DNA of 54,033 nt from an uncultured Lactobacillus sp. (GTDB lineage: Bacteria; Bacillota; Bacilli; Lactobacillales; Lactobacillaceae). How positions within the stretch are numbered: the first letter of the stretch is position 1; each line of letters starts with the position of its first letter. The notes under the pieces were generated by a model. That model made no database searches, was not told the DNA's origin, and saw nothing but the letters and a program-made list of their open reading frames with translations. Shown here piece after piece: positions 9,492 to 17,892 of the stretch. Location of the stretch: positions 1-54,033 of the forward strand of contig NZ_CANBCQ010000010.1 in assembly GCF_947367125.1 (NCBI RefSeq), written 5' to 3'. Made by a program: the position numbers and the translations under genes.

Positions 9492-10037
9492 ATGATGATT
9501 AAGGAAGAAAAGTTGATCAAAAGAGTACAAGCAGGGGATGACGAAGCTTTAGAGAAATTGTTTCATTTATACGAGCCGTTAGTAAATTCAATTGTGAACC
9601 AGTTTTATTTGCATCATTATGATCGTAAAGACTGGGATCAAGAAGCAATGATCATGTGTTACGAAGCAGCGCTAGTTTTTTCACCCGAAAAAGGAAAATT
9701 TAGCAGCTTATATAAGACTAAGCTGACTAATCATGCTCGTACTTTGGTTCGCTATAATATGGCCCGACGTAGACAGGTCTACAGTCAATCAATTCCTTGG
9801 AATCAGGCAAATATTCAGGGAGTTAATGAGCCGCGGCGATCGGAGCTGGCAATTCCAGTTGATGAAATTTACAATAATTTTGTTAATAGCTTGTCACATG
9901 TGGAATTAATAGCCTTGTTAACAATTATTGGTGAAATAAGTACGGAATATGCGATTGATCACATGAATATTGAAGCAATGAAACTAGTACGGGCTCGGTC
10001 GCGTACCTTACAAAAAATGCGGAATATTCTCTTTTAA
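9492..10037 (+). CDS. Sigma-70-family factor, SigH/ComX-like
   Basis: A 181-residue protein with a sigma region 2 (LIKRVQAGDDEALEKLFHLYEPLVNSIV, then DWDQEAMIMCYEAALVFSPEKG, about 8-75) and a C-terminal segment with a diverged region 4. It matches the SigH/ComX-like sigma factors of lactobacilli, which in related genera switch on late competence genes. The start has GGAGGACAG upstream; ATG 9492 and the following ATG 9495 are both possible. Its place after the cysS-rlmB operon is typical. Whether competence genes are transcribed is unknown. Confidence 0.8.
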   Translation: MMIKEEKLIKRVQAGDDEALEKLFHLYEPLVNSIVNQFYLHHYDRKDWDQEAMIMCYEAALVFSPEKGKFSSLYKTKLTNHARTLVRYNMARRRQVYSQSIPWNQANIQGVNEPRRSELAIPVDEIYNNFVNSLSHVELIALLTIIGEISTEYAIDHMNIEAMKLVRARSRTLQKMRNILF

Positions 10038-10111
10038 TATTCTATTTTTTAGCTGATCAAATAAAAGTGCGGTATAATAATAATGTAGAATATTTTAGGA
10101 GGTAATTTAAG

Positions 10112-10330
10112 ATGGCAGACGAAATTATTAAGACTGCATTGTTAGACCGTCACATGAAGGAAGCTTTTGACTGGAGTGATTCAGATATGCCAGTTAGAGA
10201 TGCCCTTTGGGACTACTTTATGGAAAAGAATGGTAGAGATACCATGAAGACGGAAGAAGATATGCTTCCATTTTTGAAAGACTCAGATGAAAAAATCGAA
10301 GCCTTCGTTAACGAAAATCTTAAGAAGTAA
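10112..10330 (+). CDS. Small conserved-looking protein of unknown function
   Basis: A 72-residue acidic soluble protein without membrane segments. It has a compact all-helical look ([17 protein letters not shown], then [14 protein letters not shown] and [19 protein letters not shown]). It is preceded by TATAAT at about 10072 and by AGGAGG 8 bases from ATG, so it is likely well expressed on its own transcript. The codon bias is that of core genes. I do not recognise the family. Confidence 0.75.
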   Translation: MADEIIKTALLDRHMKEAFDWSDSDMPVRDALWDYFMEKNGRDTMKTEEDMLPFLKDSDEKIEAFVNENLKK

Positions 10331-10390
10331 ATCCGACTAAAAAACAATGTTCTACGCACCGTGGTCACGCAATAGTTTTGACCACCAAGA

Positions 10391-10419
10391 CAGTTACCTT
10401 CTCCGGTAACTGTTTTTTT
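10391..10419 (+). terminator. Terminator after the 72-residue ORF
   Basis: CAGTTACC-TTCTCC-GGTAACTG followed by seven T. Just upstream, GTGGTCA (about 10361) and TGACCAC (about 10378) can form another stem. Confidence 0.85.
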
Positions 10420-10442
10420 GTTCCTAAAATTATCAAGAGTTT

Positions 10443-10450
10443 GGTATAAT
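10443..10450 (+). promoter_or_regulatory. Extended -10 promoter
   Basis: TGGTATAAT is a TGn-TATAAT extended -10 element, 28 bases before the TTG start of the next gene. No convincing -35 box is seen. Its position argues against starting that gene at the upstream in-frame ATG 10418. Confidence 0.5.
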
Positions 10451-10477
10451 TTTGTGCAAAAAAGTGAGGATATATCT

Positions 10478-11089
10478 TTGAAAGCAAAACTTAAACGAAA
10501 ACGAGATAAGCACCGAATTAAAGAAATAGAGCGCAATATAGATTTTCTTTACGAAAATACACCGTATTATTGCGTAGATTCTGTTCCTAAAACTTTCTCC
10601 TCTGAGAGAATATTCAAAGATGGGTATTTTGACTGGGATGATGAAAAAAATTTACCAGATTTTGCAGATAAAATAGTCGAAATTACTTTTGCATTAATAA
10701 ACTATGACTACGCGGAAATCTATCTCCCTGTGTCTAGATGGCCGAAAAATAAAGGAAAATTTCATAAATACGTTGGATGGAATATCAGAAAATTAGATTA
10801 TCCAACGTTAGAAGAAATTATTAAACACATTATTTTGAAATGGCAGGGTAAGATGATTATTGTGTTCACCGACCAGAATCATCAGGAATTTTACATGGAC
10901 ATTCGTGATGAATGGGAAACGACTTTCTTGAATTTGCGCGGCCATAATTTGGAACTTGTTAGGCAGCTAGTTAAGAGCAAGGGCTTATTTTTACCCAAAA
11001 TTGAAAATGATCTGGATTATTGGAAAGATTTAGAAAAATCATGGCAGGATAAAAATTATAAGAGATGGAAAAAGTTTTATAAAAAATAA
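10478..11089 (+). CDS. Hypothetical protein upstream of the sugar kinase
   Basis: The TTG at 10478 has GTGAGGA as a ribosome binding site and lies after the promoter at 10443-10450. The product is 203 residues with a very basic N-terminus (MKAKLKRKRDKHRIKEIER), then a mixed globular region (DFADKIVEITFALINYDYAEIYLPVSRW, about 63-92). The C-terminus is basic and aromatic (WKDLEKSWQDKNYKRWKKFYKK). No signal peptide or membrane helix is seen. The family resembles the uncharacterised DUF3884-type immunity/stress proteins only loosely, and I cannot assign a function. The stop codon overlaps the start of the kinase gene (TAATG), suggesting an operon. Confidence 0.65.
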   Translation: MKAKLKRKRDKHRIKEIERNIDFLYENTPYYCVDSVPKTFSSERIFKDGYFDWDDEKNLPDFADKIVEITFALINYDYAEIYLPVSRWPKNKGKFHKYVGWNIRKLDYPTLEEIIKHIILKWQGKMIIVFTDQNHQEFYMDIRDEWETTFLNLRGHNLELVRQLVKSKGLFLPKIENDLDYWKDLEKSWQDKNYKRWKKFYKK

Positions 11090-12603
11090 TGAAATACATA
11101 ATTGGCATAGATATTGGTACTACAGCAACTAAAGGCATTCTGTATGAAAAAAGTGGAAAAGAAATAGCGCAAGCTGAAATTGCATATCCATTGATTCAAG
11201 AAAAAAGTGGTCAAGCAGAAGAAGACCCGCGCCTAATTTTTGATACGGTACAAAAAATAATTTATCAATTAAGTCAAAAAGCTGCTGGCAAGATTGCGGC
11301 GATTTCTTGGTCTAGTCAAATGCACAGTTTGATTGGATTAGGTAAAGATGGGGAATTACTGACGAACAGCATTACTTGGGCTGATAACCGCAGTAGTGAG
11401 ATTGTTCAAGAAGCAAAAGAATCAAAATTGGCACAAACAATTTATGAGCGAACAGGGATGCCACCTCATCCAATGGCACCGGTATATAAATTGTTGTGGT
11501 TAAAAGAAGAAGCACCAGATATTTTTGCCCAAGTTAAAAAGTGGATTAGTATCAAAGAATATATTATTTTGCGTTTAACCGGAAAAATACTCACCGATAC
11601 AACAATGGCAGCCGGTAGCGGGATGATGAATTTAGAGACACTAAATTGGGATGAAAAGATACTAAATTATATTGGAATAAATGAGTCATCTTTACCAAAG
11701 ATTACTAAACCCCATTGTGTTGTAGGCAAGGTTGTTAAAGAATATCGAGATAAATTTGACTTAAGTGATGAAACAAAAATTGTCTTGGGCGCCAGTGATG
11801 GCTATTTATCGACAATTGGCGTGGGTGTATTTGATGAAAACTATTTTGCTTTAAATGTCGGTACTTCTGGTGCAGTTAGAGTGATTGCCCATGAAGCAAT
11901 TACTGATCAAAATAATCGCTTTTTCTGTTACCCAATTGATCAAACACACTATTTGCTGGGCGGCCCCGTGAATAATGGCGGAATTGTATTTGAATGGGCT
12001 AGAAAAACAATTTTTGACCCAGCTGAAACGGCAACAGATTTTCTTAATGCTGCACAAACTGTACCAGCAGGAAGTAACGGACTGCTTTTTCATCCTTATC
12101 TTGGCGGCGAACGAGCACCAATTTGGGATGCACAAGCACGTGGCTCTTTTGTAGGCTTGATGCGCATTCATACTAAGCCACAAATGGCGCGAAGTGTTTT
12201 AGAAGGAATTGTTTTTAACTTGCTTGGTGCAGCCCAAGGATTGCTCGATCAAATGGGTAAACCTCAAGCATTGCGAGTTACTGGTGGTTTTGTAAAAAGT
12301 GATTTTGTTAGACAAATGATTGCAGACATTTTTAATTTACCAGTAATTGTAATTAAAAATGAACAAAGTGGTACCCTAGCTGCGATGTTTTTGGCACAAA
12401 AAGCTTTGAGAGATAATGTGGATTTTATGCAAGCTAAAGAAAAGACAAGCGAAAGTAAAGTTTATTTTCCAAATCCACAAAGTGTGGCAGTTTATCAGGA
12501 ACTGATTCCTATTTATCGGGAGATTGAGCATGAACTTGAGAATAGTTATGGCAAATTGGCTAGTTTTCAAGCAAAACACCCTCAAACATTTGAACAGAAA
12601 TGA
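11089..12603 (+). CDS. gntK: FGGY-family sugar kinase, probably gluconokinase
   Basis: A 504-residue FGGY carbohydrate kinase. Visible features are the N-terminal phosphate-1 motif IGIDIGTTATKGILYE (about 4-19), the substrate-loop region WSSQMHSLIGL and ITWADNRS, and the C-terminal adenosine region ALRVTGGFVKSDFVRQMIADI. It fits the gram-positive gluconokinase branch, feeding 6-phosphogluconate to the pentose-phosphate route; xylulokinase is the main alternative. No permease or 6-phosphogluconate dehydrogenase is adjacent, so the substrate is inferred. It ends at the bidirectional terminator at 12608-12640. Confidence 0.8.
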   Translation: MKYIIGIDIGTTATKGILYEKSGKEIAQAEIAYPLIQEKSGQAEEDPRLIFDTVQKIIYQLSQKAAGKIAAISWSSQMHSLIGLGKDGELLTNSITWADNRSSEIVQEAKESKLAQTIYERTGMPPHPMAPVYKLLWLKEEAPDIFAQVKKWISIKEYIILRLTGKILTDTTMAAGSGMMNLETLNWDEKILNYIGINESSLPKITKPHCVVGKVVKEYRDKFDLSDETKIVLGASDGYLSTIGVGVFDENYFALNVGTSGAVRVIAHEAITDQNNRFFCYPIDQTHYLLGGPVNNGGIVFEWARKTIFDPAETATDFLNAAQTVPAGSNGLLFHPYLGGERAPIWDAQARGSFVGLMRIHTKPQMARSVLEGIVFNLLGAAQGLLDQMGKPQALRVTGGFVKSDFVRQMIADIFNLPVIVIKNEQSGTLAAMFLAQKALRDNVDFMQAKEKTSESKVYFPNPQSVAVYQELIPIYREIEHELENSYGKLASFQAKHPQTFEQK

Positions 12604-12607
12604 ACGC

Positions 12608-12640
12608 AAAAAATAAGACGCGATCCGCGTCTTATTTTTT
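12608..12640. terminator. Bidirectional terminator between converging genes
   Basis: AATAAGACGCG-ATC-CGCGTCTTATT has A and T runs on either side and serves both the kinase gene (plus) and the DXS-like gene (minus). Confidence 0.9.
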
Positions 12641-12647
12641 ATGGTCG

Positions 12648-14393
12648 TTAAGCATTCTTTACATCTTCAACAATTTGATCAACTGTCATTCGATTATCCT
12701 TCAGGATTTCTTTCAAAGGTACTTGATCAGTGTAAACTCGCTTTTGACCGTAGTTCAAAATTTTAATATCTTTGTCACCAAGGTAAGAGGCAATCTTTTC
12801 ACCAAACCCGCCGTCCAAAGTGTTATCTTCGATCGTGACAATAACTTTATTTTCCTTAGCTAATTTGTCTAAAGCAGCTGTATCTAAAATATTAGCTGAA
12901 ACTGGATTTACCAAACTGGCACCGATCTTTTCAGCTACCTTTTTACCCAGCATATCGTACATATCACCTAAGGCTAAGATAGCAACATCTTGACCTGGCT
13001 TAATTTCGTACTTGATGCTTGAGTAGTCATCCTCTTGGATTTCTTCACCTACGGGAACTTGCTTAGTTGGCATCTTAATTGCGACAGGATGCTTTCTTTG
13101 CTTGATGGCCCAGTTCATCATTGCTTTTTCTTCATTAAGAGTAGTTGGTGCTAAGTAAATCCAGTTAGGCAAGTTAGAAATCATTACTTGATCAAAAATG
13201 CCTAGGTGGGTCTTACTGGTGCCAGAAATACCGCCACCGGCAACCATCATAACGACTGGTAAGTCGTTAGCAGCGACATCATGTGATAATTGGTCAAAGG
13301 CACGTTGCAAGAAAGTTGAATTTTCAAATAAGACTGGAATTGCGCCTTCTTTAGCCATTCCTGCCGCAAAGGCAACAGACTCTTGCTCGGCAATACCTAC
13401 ATCGTGGTAATTTTCAGGGTATTTGTTTTTAATCCGATCAAGACCAAAGACACCAGGGATGGCGGCATTAATTGCCATAATTTTTTCGCCTTGATTAATA
13501 TGATCTTCAAGTGTGTCAAGCGCAACAGAATTAGCAGTTGGACCGTCAGCTTCTGGTACAGTAGTTTTGTCAGTATTAAGATCAAATGGCATGACCCAGT
13601 GGTGAGCTTCTTCATTGTCGATTGCAGGTTGGTAACCTTTACCTTTTAAGGTGTTAATGTGAAGCAAAATAGGGTGGTCAACATCTTTGACTGCTTTAAA
13701 AGCTTCAATCATTGATTTGATATCATTACCATCAGCAACGTAGCGATAGTCAAAGCCCATTGCAGTAAATGGATTTTCCTTAGTTTCACCATTTGAATCG
13801 CGCAATTTCTTTAAAGCGGTAACCAAGCCACCAACGTTATCGTCAATTGACATTTGATTGTCGTTTACTACTACAACTAAATTATGCTTTTCGATCGCGG
13901 CATTGTTTAGACCTTCATAAGCAAGTCCACCAGTCATTGAGCCATCACCAATTAACGCCATAATGTTTTCGTGATTACCCATTAAGTCTCTAGCTTTAGC
14001 CATACCGGTTGCTAATCCAATTGAAGTAGAGGTGTGACCAACAGCGTAGTAATCATATGGACTTTCATCTGGGTTACTGTATGGAGTGACGTCTTCATAG
14101 TGGTCGGGATCAAGCCATGCTAGAGCACGGCCAGTTAACATTTTATGTGGATAAGTTTGGTGGGAAACGTCCCAGACAATTTTATCTTTAGGAGCATCAA
14201 AAACGTAGTGATAAACAATTGTAGCTTCAACAATACCTAAGTCCGGTCCGAGGTGACCACCTTCAGCAGCATCTTTTTCCAAAATTAAGGTTCTAATTTC
14301 ACTAGCCAATTGTTCCATTTCTGGAAGAGACAACTTTTTTAAGTCAGCTGGACCAGAAATTTTATTTAATAGATATTCAGGATGTTTATTCAT
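12648..14393 (-). CDS. 1-deoxy-D-xylulose-5-phosphate synthase-like thiamine enzyme
   Basis: The protein has 581 residues, shorter than typical DXS (about 620). Thiamine diphosphate/Mg2+ binding is supported by IGDGSMTGGLAYEGLNNA (about 147-164), VVVNDNQMSIDDNVGGL and GHTSTSIGLATGMAKARDL. The transketolase-like pyrimidine domain has DVGIAEQESVAFAAGMA. Two positions differ from canonical DXS: EQES instead of EQHAV, and AIKMPTKQVPVGE where DXS has RYPRG. The phosphate-binding arginine is therefore missing. Lactobacilli generally make isoprenoids by the mevalonate route, so a role in the MEP pathway is unlikely. It may feed a vitamin branch or use another donor/acceptor pair. Confidence 0.82.
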   Translation of the reverse strand: MNKHPEYLLNKISGPADLKKLSLPEMEQLASEIRTLILEKDAAEGGHLGPDLGIVEATIVYHYVFDAPKDKIVWDVSHQTYPHKMLTGRALAWLDPDHYEDVTPYSNPDESPYDYYAVGHTSTSIGLATGMAKARDLMGNHENIMALIGDGSMTGGLAYEGLNNAAIEKHNLVVVVNDNQMSIDDNVGGLVTALKKLRDSNGETKENPFTAMGFDYRYVADGNDIKSMIEAFKAVKDVDHPILLHINTLKGKGYQPAIDNEEAHHWVMPFDLNTDKTTVPEADGPTANSVALDTLEDHINQGEKIMAINAAIPGVFGLDRIKNKYPENYHDVGIAEQESVAFAAGMAKEGAIPVLFENSTFLQRAFDQLSHDVAANDLPVVMMVAGGGISGTSKTHLGIFDQVMISNLPNWIYLAPTTLNEEKAMMNWAIKQRKHPVAIKMPTKQVPVGEEIQEDDYSSIKYEIKPGQDVAILALGDMYDMLGKKVAEKIGASLVNPVSANILDTAALDKLAKENKVIVTIEDNTLDGGFGEKIASYLGDKDIKILNYGQKRVYTDQVPLKEILKDNRMTVDQIVEDVKNA

Positions 14394-14578
14394 TTTTATG
14401 TCCTTTCCAAGAATTAGTTATGCTTATTATAGATAAGTGAAAAGAAAAATAGAAATATTTAATAGTAATAGATTTTAATTACTTTTGGTAATGCAAATCC
14501 GATTGTTGACGGATGAAGGTTTAACAGTATAAAATACTGAGTAAGTATGTGTTTTTATAAAAGTTTGGAAGTGAGATT

Positions 14579-14728
14579 ATGGCAGTGAAAAAAGCAGCCT
14601 TAGCCTGCAGCGTTTGTGGGTCACGCAACTACTCAATCACCGCAAGTAAGAATCGCACTCAGCGACTTGAACTGCAAAAGTTCTGCAAGCATTGCGGCAA
14701 AAAGACATTGCATAAGGAAACGAGGTAA
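14579..14728 (+). CDS. rpmG: 50S ribosomal protein L33
   Basis: A 49-residue protein carrying the paired CxxC motifs of the zinc-binding L33 form (CSVCGS and CKHCGK). The remaining pattern also fits L33: [13 protein letters not shown] and the basic end HKETR. It starts the conserved rpmG-secE-nusG-rplK-rplA string. A ribosome binding site (GGAAGTGAG) precedes ATG 14579. The secE start follows 9 bases after the stop. Confidence 0.92.
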   Translation: MAVKKAALACSVCGSRNYSITASKNRTQRLELQKFCKHCGKKTLHKETR

Positions 14729-14737
14729 AGAAAGCTC

Positions 14738-14908
14738 ATGATTAAGTTTTTTAAGAGCGTTGGCCATGAAATGAAATTGGTTAAGTGGCCATCAGCAAAG
14801 CAAAATAGACATGATACAGTAACTGTTATTACTAGTTCTGTTTTGTTTGCAGCATATTTGGGTGCACTTGACTGGCTCTTCACTTGGCTAACTCAAAGAT
14901 TAATGTAA
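14738..14908 (+). CDS. secE: Preprotein translocase subunit SecE
   Basis: A 56-residue single-span SecE of the short gram-positive type. It has the amphipathic cytoplasmic helix with the conserved MKLVKWPSAKQN (about 12-23; 'E..KV.WP...E') followed by one membrane helix at about residues 28-51 (TVTVITSSVLFAAYLGALDWLF). It clamps SecY in the Sec channel. The location between rpmG and nusG supports the call. Confidence 0.93.
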   Translation: MIKFFKSVGHEMKLVKWPSAKQNRHDTVTVITSSVLFAAYLGALDWLFTWLTQRLM

Positions 14909-14920
14909 TTGCTCTTAGTA

Positions 14921-14950
14921 TTAGGAAATACAAGCAATTCATGCTATAAT
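14921..14950 (+). promoter_or_regulatory. nusG promoter
   Basis: TATAAT at 14945-14950 with a weak TTAGGA at 14921-14926 (18-base spacer). It lies after secE and before a terminator-like hairpin, so nusG seems to have its own start. Confidence 0.5.
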
Positions 14951-14963
14951 ATTGACAGCTAGG

Positions 14964-14987
14964 AAAACCTCTGTGGGAGGTTTTTTT
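14964..14987 (+). terminator. Attenuator-like hairpin before nusG
   Basis: AAAACCTC-TGTGG-GAGGTT followed by a long T run forms an intrinsic terminator only about 14 bases after the TATAAT box and 26 bases before ATG of nusG. Confidence 0.75.
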
Positions 14988-15012
14988 GTTTACCTAAAAA
15001 AGGAGAAAAAAG

Positions 15013-15570
15013 ATGGTCGAAACAGCACAAAAGAAATGGTACGTTTTGCATACTTATTCAGGCTATGAAGATAAGGTTAAGTCAGACCTGTTATCACGTG
15101 CTCAAAGTATGGGGATGCAAGACTACATTTTCCGCGTAATGGTTCCAGAAGAAGAAAAAGTTGAAACTGTTCGCGGTAAAAAACAAGAAATTGAAGAAAA
15201 GATTTTTCCAGGCTATGTGTTAGTAGAAATGGTAATGACTGATGAAAGCTGGTTTGTGGTTAGAAACACCCCTAACGTAACTGGCTTTGTTGGTTCACAC
15301 GGTGGTGGGTCTAAGCCATCACCACTTCTTGATGAAGAAGTAACACGTTTACTTAAGAATCAAGGGCAACCTGCTAAGAAGCCAACTGCTAACTTTGATA
15401 TTGGCGAATCAGTAACGATTACTGAAGGTGCATTTAATGGCATGGTAGGTAAGATTACCGATATTCAACCTGATAAATACAAGTTATATGTATCAGTTGA
15501 CATGTTTGGTCGTGCAACTACTGCTGAGCTTGATTATGATCAAGTTAAGAAGCTTGATGAAAACGAATAA
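15013..15570 (+). CDS. nusG: Transcription termination/antitermination factor NusG
   Basis: A 185-residue protein with an N-terminal NGN domain (KKWYVLHTYSGYEDKVKSDLL, about 7-27, and NTPNVTGFVGSHG, about 86-98) and a C-terminal KOW domain (FNGMVGKITDIQPDKYKLYV, then GRATTAELDYDQVKKL). It binds RNA polymerase and affects pausing and termination. The RBS is AAAGGAG. It is preceded by its own promoter and a terminator-like hairpin and followed by the promoter of rplK. Confidence 0.97.
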   Translation: MVETAQKKWYVLHTYSGYEDKVKSDLLSRAQSMGMQDYIFRVMVPEEEKVETVRGKKQEIEEKIFPGYVLVEMVMTDESWFVVRNTPNVTGFVGSHGGGSKPSPLLDEEVTRLLKNQGQPAKKPTANFDIGESVTITEGAFNGMVGKITDIQPDKYKLYVSVDMFGRATTAELDYDQVKKLDENE

Positions 15571-15586
15571 TATTTACAAGTTTTAG

Positions 15587-15615
15587 TTGTAATTGTACCT
15601 AAACGATGGTATTCT
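15587..15615 (+). promoter_or_regulatory. rplK-rplA promoter
   Basis: TTGTAA (15587-15592), a 17-base spacer and TATTCT (15610-15615), close to the sigma-A consensus, about 85 bases before rplK. Confidence 0.6.
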
Positions 15616-15635
15616 AGTACGGTACGTTTATTATT

Positions 15636-15676
15636 GTGGGAGGGGAAAAAAGGAAAATTCTCCATTTTAACCACAT
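15636..15676 (+). promoter_or_regulatory. Probable ribosomal protein L1 binding element (rplK leader)
   Basis: GTGGGAGGGG (15636-15645) and ACCACAT (15670-15676) can form TGTGG/CCACA around a GGGAGG-rich loop. The same parts occur in the L1-binding region of 23S rRNA (GGUGGGAGGC ... UACCACC). L1 is known to repress its operon by binding such mRNA mimics. A second copy precedes rplA. Confidence 0.5.
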
Positions 15677-15700
15677 CACGGAATCAAGGAGGTTTTGACC

Positions 15701-16126
15701 GTGGCAAAGAAAGTTATTAACGTAGTTAAGTTACAAATCCCAGCTGGTGCTGCTACTCCAGCACCTCCAGTTGGTCCTGCATTGGGTCAAGCTGGTATTA
15801 ACATTGTTGGTTTTACTAAGGACTTCAATGCTAGAACTGCTGACCAAAAGGGCATGATTATCCCTGTAGTTATTACTGTATATGAAGATCGTTCATTCGA
15901 ATTCATTACTAAGACACCACCAGCACCAGTTCTTTTAAAGCAAGCTGCTAAGATCCAAAAGGCTTCAGGTGAACCTAATACTAAGAAGGTTGGTAAGGTA
16001 ACCAAGGACCAAGTCAAGGAAATTGCTGAGACTAAGATGAAAGACCTTAACGCTGCTGATATTGAAGCTGCTATGCGCATGGTTGAAGGTACCGCTAGAA
16101 GTATGGGTATCGAAGTCGAAGACTAA
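15701..16126 (+). CDS. rplK: 50S ribosomal protein L11
   Basis: A 141-residue protein that binds the GTPase-associated 23S rRNA region. Typical segments are [28 protein letters not shown] (about 8-35), [25 protein letters not shown] and the C-terminal rRNA-binding helices ([12 protein letters not shown]). I choose GTG 15701 because AAGGAGG lies 8 bases before it. The TTG at 15695, two codons upstream, is too close to that site. It precedes rplA by 77 bases. Confidence 0.97.
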   Translation: MAKKVINVVKLQIPAGAATPAPPVGPALGQAGINIVGFTKDFNARTADQKGMIIPVVITVYEDRSFEFITKTPPAPVLLKQAAKIQKASGEPNTKKVGKVTKDQVKEIAETKMKDLNAADIEAAMRMVEGTARSMGIEVED

Positions 16127-16151
16127 TCCTGTTATTTAGGTAACAAATTAG

Positions 16152-16185
16152 GTGGGAGAGTTAAGAGAAGCTCGTTTGACCACAT
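16152..16185 (+). promoter_or_regulatory. Probable second L1 binding element (rplA leader)
   Basis: GTGGGAGAG (16152-16160) and ACCACAT (16179-16185) repeat the arrangement found upstream of rplK, with GTGG/CCAC complementarity around a GGGAG loop, just before the rplA ribosome binding site. Confidence 0.45.
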
Positions 16186-16203
16186 ATACAAGGAGGAAAT
16201 CAC

Positions 16204-16896
16204 ATGCCAAAGCATGGTAAGAAATATTTAGATGCTGCCAAGAAGGTAGACTCAAATAAATTATACTCAGTAGCAGAAGCTATGAAACTTGTTAAGGAAA
16301 CTTCATACGCAAACTTTGACGCTACTGTTGATGTAGCTTACAACTTAAGCGTAGATCCTAAGCAAGCTGACCAACAAATTCGTGGTTCTATCGTTTTACC
16401 AAATGGTACCGGTAAGACCCAAACTGTTGTGGTATTTGCTGAAGGCCCACAAGCTGAACAAGCTAAGGCTGCAGGTGCAGACTTTGTAGGCTCAGATGAC
16501 TTGGTAGAAAAGATCCAAGGCGGCTGGTTAGACTTCGACGTTGTAGTTGCTACTCCAATGATGATGGCTAAGGTAGGTCGTTTAGGTCGTATTCTTGGGC
16601 CTAAGGGCTTAATGCCAAACCCTAAGACTGGTACTGTTACTATGGATATCGAAAAGGCTGTTAAGAACGTTAAGGCTGGTCAAGTTGAATACCGTGTTGA
16701 CCGTCAAGCAGCTATTCACACTCCTATTGGTAAGGTATCATTCACTGAAGACCAATTAGTTGAAAACTTTGACGCATTGCGTGACGTTATCTTGCGTGCT
16801 CGTCCAGCTTCAGCTAAGGGTCAATATATTAAGAGCGTTGCTGTTTCAGCAACCTTTGGCCCAGGGATCAAGCTTGATCCATTAAACTTGGACTAA
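16204..16896 (+). CDS. rplA: 50S ribosomal protein L1
   Basis: A 230-residue L1 that forms the ribosomal L1 stalk and probably represses its own operon. Recognisable segments are [20 protein letters not shown] (about 3-22), [19 protein letters not shown] (about 125-143) and the [19 protein letters not shown] block. Codon use is highly biased. The RBS is AAGGAGG. The operon ends at the hairpin at 16920-16946. Confidence 0.97.
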   Translation: MPKHGKKYLDAAKKVDSNKLYSVAEAMKLVKETSYANFDATVDVAYNLSVDPKQADQQIRGSIVLPNGTGKTQTVVVFAEGPQAEQAKAAGADFVGSDDLVEKIQGGWLDFDVVVATPMMMAKVGRLGRILGPKGLMPNPKTGTVTMDIEKAVKNVKAGQVEYRVDRQAAIHTPIGKVSFTEDQLVENFDALRDVILRARPASAKGQYIKSVAVSATFGPGIKLDPLNLD

Positions 16897-16919
16897 TTTA
16901 AAATAAAGAAGTTATCAAA

Positions 16920-16946
16920 GAGTCTCGCGATTAGCGAGGCTTTTTT
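16920..16946 (+). terminator. rplK-rplA terminator
   Basis: AGTCTCGC-GATTA-GCGAGGCT followed by a T run. Confidence 0.85.
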
Positions 16947-16954
16947 GTTATGCA

Positions 16955-16984
16955 TTGACCTAATATTTTCAAGCATGGTATCAT
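16955..16984 (+). promoter_or_regulatory. pst operon promoter
   Basis: TTGACC (16955-16960), an 18-base spacer and TATCAT (16979-16984), about 38 bases before pstS. No clear Pho-box direct repeats are visible. Confidence 0.6.
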
Positions 16985-17022
16985 AAATTGAACTTACAAA
17001 TCTATATATTAAGGAAAATGTC

Positions 17023-17889
17023 ATGAAAAAGCATTCTATTGGAAAATTAGTCGTTATGTTAGTGCTTATGCTAACTTTTGTCACTGGCTGTGCTAATAAC
17101 GGCTCCAAAATTACCATTGTCGGATCAAGTGCGATGCAGCTCTTGGCAGAACAAGCTGGCAATGATTATCGCTTAAGTCATCACGACAGTAATATTGTTG
17201 TGCAAGGTGGAGGATCAGGTACAGGATTAAGCCAAGTTCAAGCTGGTGCGGTTCAGATTGGTACCTCTGATGTTTTTGCCGAAACACAAAAGGGAATTGA
17301 CGCTAAAAAACTCCGGGATTATAAGATTGCGGTAGTAGGAATTGTTCCAATTGTGAATAAGGGTGTTGGCATAAAAAACGTTTCGCAAAAACAATTGAAA
17401 CAAATTTTCACTGGGAAACTTACGAATTGGAAGCAATTAGGTGGCAAAAATGAAGCCATCACGGTCATTAACCGCTCTAAGGGTAGTGGTACCAGATCTG
17501 CTTTTGAAAATATTATTTTACAGAAGTCTAAGCCAATTAAGGCACAAGAGCAGGATTCTAACGGTACGGTAAAGAAAATTGTTAATTCAACTCCTGGTAC
17601 AATTAGTTATTTATCATTTCCGTATGCTCATGATACAAACATTCAAAAACTTAGTATCGATGGTGTAAAACCAACTAATCAAAATATTACTACTAATAAG
17701 TGGAAACTTTGGTGTTACGAGCATATGTACACAAAGGGTAAGCCTAATAAGCGAACTAAAGCTTTTATCACCTATATGTTGGGAGAAAAGGTCCAAAAAG
17801 ATCTTGTACCTAAAATTGGATATTTAAGTATTAATGAAATGAAAGTGTCTCGTAATAGTCAAAATCAGGTTACACAAATAGGAAAGTAG
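17023..17889 (+). CDS. pstS: Phosphate ABC transporter substrate-binding lipoprotein
   Basis: A 288-residue lipoprotein. The signal peptide (KLVVMLVLMLTFVTGC, about 8-23) ends in a lipobox cysteine. The mature part has the phosphate-binding blocks ITIVGSSAMQLLAEQ, GGGSGTGLSQVQAG and NRSKGSGTRSAFENI. It captures phosphate at the outer face of the membrane. It is the first gene of a six-gene operon; pstC starts 3 bases after its stop. Confidence 0.95.
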   Translation: MKKHSIGKLVVMLVLMLTFVTGCANNGSKITIVGSSAMQLLAEQAGNDYRLSHHDSNIVVQGGGSGTGLSQVQAGAVQIGTSDVFAETQKGIDAKKLRDYKIAVVGIVPIVNKGVGIKNVSQKQLKQIFTGKLTNWKQLGGKNEAITVINRSKGSGTRSAFENIILQKSKPIKAQEQDSNGTVKKIVNSTPGTISYLSFPYAHDTNIQKLSIDGVKPTNQNITTNKWKLWCYEHMYTKGKPNKRTKAFITYMLGEKVQKDLVPKIGYLSINEMKVSRNSQNQVTQIGK

Positions 17890-17892
17890 TTC

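Noticed and set aside
10418..10477. Longer N-terminus for the hypothetical protein before the sugar kinase
   Set aside because: The extended -10 promoter at 10443-10450 and a good ribosome binding site before TTG 10478 lie inside this extension.
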